Below the pieces are notes generated by a model. The model made no database searches and had not been told where the DNA came from. It was given only the letters and a program-made list of their open reading frames with translations. The translations under genes were made by a program, and so were the position numbers. Below are positions 30,963 through 33,570 of a DNA stretch of 33,570 bases, in pieces. The stretch is taken from NCBI GenBank assembly GCA_013823245.1, contig PNLU01000026.1, positions 1-33,570 on the forward strand, in the 5' to 3' direction. Source of the stretch: Alcanivorax sp. (GTDB taxonomy: Bacteria; Pseudomonadota; Gammaproteobacteria; Pseudomonadales; Alcanivoracaceae). Numbering within the stretch: the first letter of the stretch is position 1; each line of letters opens with the position of its first letter.

Positions 30963-31422
30963 TGTTCATGCGTTTGGCCCCGGCGACCATGTCATGCTGG
31001 GCGGCGTGCGCATTCCCCACGATCGCGGGCTGAAGGCGCACTCCGACGGCGATGTGGCCCTGCATGCGCTGGCCGACGCGCTGCTGGGCGCGCTGGCGCT
31101 GGGTGATATCGGCCATTTCTTTCCGGACACTGATGCCCGTTGGGCGGGCGCCGATTCCGGCGCACTGCTGCGCGAGGTCTATCAGCAGATCCTGGCGCGG
31201 GGCTACCGGCTCGGCAACGCGGATCTCACCATCATCGCCCAGCGACCGAAGATCGCCCCGCATATCCAGCCCATGCGCGAACGCATCGCCGGGCTGCTGC
31301 AATGTTCGCCGGGCGTGATTTCCGTCAAGGCCACCACCAGCGAAAAGCTCGGTTTTACCGGCCGCGAGGAAGGCATTGCGGTCATGGCGGTGGTGTTGTT
31401 GCAGGCGACTGGCGCGCCATGA
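30934..31422 (+). CDS. ispF: 2-C-methyl-D-erythritol 2,4-cyclodiphosphate synthase
   Basis: A 162-residue trimeric MEP-pathway enzyme that cyclises CDP-methylerythritol 2-phosphate, releasing CMP. The metal site is formed by the N-terminal [12 protein letters not shown] (Asp and His). [29 protein letters not shown] and the C-terminal [21 protein letters not shown] are typical. The ATG at 30934 has a strong ribosome site (GGAGG, 30925-30929) lying inside the 3' end of ispD. It overlaps ispD by 29 bp and truD by 4 bp (ATGA). Confidence 0.97.
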   Translation: MSLRIGQGFDVHAFGPGDHVMLGGVRIPHDRGLKAHSDGDVALHALADALLGALALGDIGHFFPDTDARWAGADSGALLREVYQQILARGYRLGNADLTIIAQRPKIAPHIQPMRERIAGLLQCSPGVISVKATTSEKLGFTGREEGIAVMAVVLLQATGAP

Positions 31423-32447
31423 GTGCGCTGCCGCGCGCCCATGGCGGCCCGGTGGGGCAGGGTTTGCTGCGTGCCAGCCCGGAAGATTTCCAGGTCCGTG
31501 AAGTGATGACCGTGGTGCCGGAGGGGCAGGGCGAACACCTGTGGCTGCACCTGCGCAAACGGGGCCTCAATACCGCAGATCTGGCCCTGGCTCTGGCGCG
31601 GCTGGCACGCCTGCCACTGCGCGCGGTGGGCTACAGTGGTCTGAAGGATCGGGTGGCGGTCACGGACCAATGGTTCAGCCTGCATTTGCCGGGCAAAGCC
31701 GACCCGCAGCTGGATGATCTGCCCGAGGGCGTGACCCTGCTGGCGGCAGCGCGTCACAGCCGCAAACTCAATCGCGGCACCCATCGCGCCAACCGCTTTG
31801 AACTGGTCATCCGTGATCTGGAGGCAGACCCGGCGCTGCTGCAGCAACGACTGGATGCCGTGGCGGCCCAGGGCGTACCCAATTACTTCGGTGAGCAGCG
31901 TTTTGGTCGCCACGGTGACAACTTCAGCCGCGCCCGCGACTGGCTGCTGGGCCAGGGGGAGGCGCCGCGCAAGCCCGCGTTGCGCAGCCTGTGGTTGTCG
32001 GCGGTGCGCAGCGAACTGTTCAATCAGGTGCTCGCGGAACGCGTGCGCCAGAGCTGCTGGAACCGGCTGCTGGCGGGGGATATCCTGCAACCGGAAGGGC
32101 GGCGCGGGCTGTTCCCGGCCGACGAGGATGCTGAGGCCGAGGCGCGCGTAAATGCCGGGGAGGTGCATCCGACAGCGCCTATGCCCGGTGCCGCAGGCAT
32201 GGCATCATCGGGCGCCTGTGCCGCGCTGGAAGACACAGTACTGGCGCCACATGCCGCCCTGATCGGGGCGCTGGCGCAGCACAAGGTAGATGGCGCACGC
32301 CGCGCCACACGCTTGCCGGTGCAGGATTTCAGCTGGCAACTGCCCGAAGAAGCCGGGCCGGGGATCCTGCGTCTGGGGATGACGCTGCCCGCCGGTGCCT
32401 TCGCGACAACGGTTTTGGCGGAGTTGCTGACGTTCCGGAATACATGA
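31419..32447 (+). CDS. truD: tRNA pseudouridine(13) synthase TruD
   Basis: A 342-residue pseudouridine synthase acting on U13 of tRNA(Glu) and some other RNAs. The catalytic aspartate is Asp77 in [17 protein letters not shown] (E. coli Asp80). FQVREV near the N-terminus, [15 protein letters not shown] and [12 protein letters not shown] are family blocks. The TruD-specific insertion covers roughly residues 155-300. Within it the usual GPMWG-like segment reads APMPGAAG. The ATG overlaps the ispF stop, and the stop overlaps the pcm start (ATGA). surE, which sits between truD and pcm in Pseudomonas, is not here. Confidence 0.95.
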   Translation: MSALPRAHGGPVGQGLLRASPEDFQVREVMTVVPEGQGEHLWLHLRKRGLNTADLALALARLARLPLRAVGYSGLKDRVAVTDQWFSLHLPGKADPQLDDLPEGVTLLAAARHSRKLNRGTHRANRFELVIRDLEADPALLQQRLDAVAAQGVPNYFGEQRFGRHGDNFSRARDWLLGQGEAPRKPALRSLWLSAVRSELFNQVLAERVRQSCWNRLLAGDILQPEGRRGLFPADEDAEAEARVNAGEVHPTAPMPGAAGMASSGACAALEDTVLAPHAALIGALAQHKVDGARRATRLPVQDFSWQLPEEAGPGILRLGMTLPAGAFATTVLAELLTFRNT

Positions 32448-33127
32448 GGGTGGGGAACAACGTGACGGAAGTGAATCGGTCCGGAATTGGTATGACTTCG
32501 GCACGGACGCGCGAACGGCTGATCAGCCGCCTGCGCGAAAAAGGCATCGGTGATCCGCGTGTGCTGGACCTGATTCGCAGCACCCCCCGCCATCTGTTTA
32601 TCGAAGAAGCGCTGGCCCATCAGGCCTACGACGACACCGCACTGCCGATCGGCCACGGCCAGACCATCTCCCAGCCCTGGGTGGTGGCGCGCATGACCGA
32701 GTTGCTGATTGAACCCGGCGTGCCGCGCAAGGTCCTTGAAGTAGGCACCGGCAGTGGCTACCAGACCGCAATCCTCGCCGCTCTGTGCGCCGAGGTGTAT
32801 TCCGTGGAGCGCATTCGCCCGTTGCAGGATCAGGCCCGTCGACGACTCCTGTCGCTGGGGCTGGCCCGCGTCCAGCTGCGTCATGCCGACGGCGGCATGG
32901 GCTGGGCGGCCGAAGCGCCATTCGATGGTATCCTCGCGGCCTGTGGTCGTGCGGATATCCCGGACGAGTTGCTGGCGCAACTGGCCGATGGCGGACGACT
33001 GGTGATGCCGGTGGGAGAACAGGACCAGCAGTGGCTGACCGTGGTGGATCGCCACGGCGATGATTTTCGTGTCACGCGCCTGGATGCGGTGCGATTTGTG
33101 CCCTTCCAGCGCGGCATTCTGCGCTGA
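32444..33127 (+). CDS. pcm: Protein-L-isoaspartate O-methyltransferase
   Basis: A repair enzyme (227 residues from this start) that methylates isoaspartyl residues in damaged proteins using S-adenosylmethionine. [32 protein letters not shown] is the typical N-terminal half (split here as TPRHLF and GHGQTISQP for recognition). The SAM motif I is [16 protein letters not shown]. The C-terminus is [11 protein letters not shown]. The start is uncertain: ATG 32444 overlaps the truD stop (ATGA), GTG 32462 has GGGGA 5 nt upstream, and ATG 32492 ([10 protein letters not shown]) matches the Pseudomonas N-terminus. All keep the full enzyme. A membrane-transporter gene follows after 18 bp. Confidence 0.94.
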   Translation: MRVGNNVTEVNRSGIGMTSARTRERLISRLREKGIGDPRVLDLIRSTPRHLFIEEALAHQAYDDTALPIGHGQTISQPWVVARMTELLIEPGVPRKVLEVGTGSGYQTAILAALCAEVYSVERIRPLQDQARRRLLSLGLARVQLRHADGGMGWAAEAPFDGILAACGRADIPDELLAQLADGGRLVMPVGEQDQQWLTVVDRHGDDFRVTRLDAVRFVPFQRGILR

Positions 33128-33145
33128 CCGTCGGGAGACAAGGCA

Positions 33146-33570
33146 GTGAAGCGATACACAGGGATCTGGCTGCGCGGCATGGCCATGGGCGCCGCCGATG
33201 TGGTGCCCGGCGTGTCCGGTGGCACCATGGCACTGATCACCGGCATTTACGCCGAACTCATCAACACCCTGGCCGGCATCCGGCCGCGCCTGCTGGGCAT
33301 CTGGCGCCGACAGGGCCTGGCCGCCGCCTGGCGCGAGGGCAATCTTACCTTTTTGCTGATCCTGCTGGGCGGCATGCTGACCAGCATCGTGCTGCTGGCG
33401 CGCCTGATCCTGTGGGTCATGGCGCATTACCCGGTGCCCCTGTGGGCGTTTTTCTGCGGTCTGATTCTGGCCAGCATCATCATTGTGCTGCGGCCCCTGA
33501 AGCAGTTTGGTGTCGGCACCTGGCTGGCGCTCGTGGCCGGTGTGCTGTTCGCCGGCTGGGTGGCCACCCG
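33146..33570 (+). CDS. popT: DUF368/PopT-family membrane protein, probable polyprenyl-phosphate translocase (partial)
   Basis: An open frame starting at GTG 33146 runs off the right edge after 141 codons. It begins VKRYTGIWLRGMAMGAADVV and continues PGVSGGTMALITGIY, the N-terminal signature of DUF368. At least two further hydrophobic segments follow (FLLILLGGMLTSIVLLARLI and PLWAFFCGLILASIIIV). GGGAG at 33133-33137 lies 8 nt before the GTG. DUF368 proteins (PopT) were recently shown in other bacteria to translocate undecaprenyl phosphate back across the cytoplasmic membrane. That function is inferred from the family. The C-terminal half cannot be seen, so an intact gene is assumed. Confidence 0.85.
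   Translation, partial: MKRYTGIWLRGMAMGAADVVPGVSGGTMALITGIYAELINTLAGIRPRLLGIWRRQGLAAAWREGNLTFLLILLGGMLTSIVLLARLILWVMAHYPVPLWAFFCGLILASIIIVLRPLKQFGVGTWLALVAGVLFAGWVAT

Overview
The window is a GC-rich stretch of chromosomal backbone from a gammaproteobacterium. The gene order (map/glnD/dapC on one strand; rpsB-tsf-pyrH-frr-uppS-cdsA-dxr-rseP-bamA-skp-lpxD-fabZ-lpxA-lpxB-rnhB-dnaE-accA-tilS-pyrG-kdsA-eno-ftsB-ispD-ispF-truD-pcm on the other) is the order familiar from Pseudomonas and marine relatives such as Alcanivorax or Marinobacter. An Alcanivorax-like organism is my best guess, from gene order, the protein sequences and a dispersed-repeat fragment at the left edge. No marker in the window settles the genus. 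I recognise 31 protein genes, one of them cut by the right edge. I see no rRNA, tRNA, CRISPR array, transposase, phage gene or broken gene.

Layout. 1-103 is non-coding and holds a fragment that looks like a dispersed intergenic repeat. 104-5169 is a minus-strand group, map > glnD > dapC > yffB-like, covering N-terminal methionine removal, PII uridylylation and lysine/diaminopimelate synthesis. 5170-5458 is a divergent control region with back-to-back promoter candidates and a structured rpsB leader. From 5459 to the right edge every gene is on the plus strand. rpsB-tsf end at a strong terminator (7173-7207). pyrH-frr end at tandem hairpins (8693-8748). uppS-cdsA-dxr-rseP-bamA-skp-lpxD are almost all overlapping or abutting and end at a third strong terminator (16741-16765). 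fabZ-lpxA-lpxB-rnhB-dnaE are again coupled, then accA-tilS. A 209-bp gap with promoter candidates leads to pyrG-kdsA-eno-ftsB-ispD-ispF-truD-pcm and the start of a DUF368/PopT-type transporter gene.

How the genes work together. This is a growth and envelope hub. It includes translation (S2, EF-Ts, RRF, MetAP, TilS, TruD), nucleotide supply (UMP kinase, CTP synthase), replication (DnaE, RNase HII), fatty acid and phospholipid synthesis (AccA, FabZ, CdsA), lipid A and Kdo synthesis (LpxA, LpxD, LpxB, KdsA), outer-membrane protein assembly and stress sensing (BamA, Skp, RseP), division (FtsB) and isoprenoids (Dxr, IspD, IspF). UppS then makes the C55 lipid carrier, and the partial gene at the right edge belongs to a family that recycles that carrier across the membrane.

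I found no convincing new multi-gene system. The items most worth checking are regulatory or comparative: a sigma-E-like promoter inside rseP, the rpsB leader and its divergent promoter pair, the pyrG leader, three internal terminators, a glycine at the acyl-length position of LpxA, the absence of surE between truD and pcm with a PopT-type gene next door, and the repeat fragment at the left edge.
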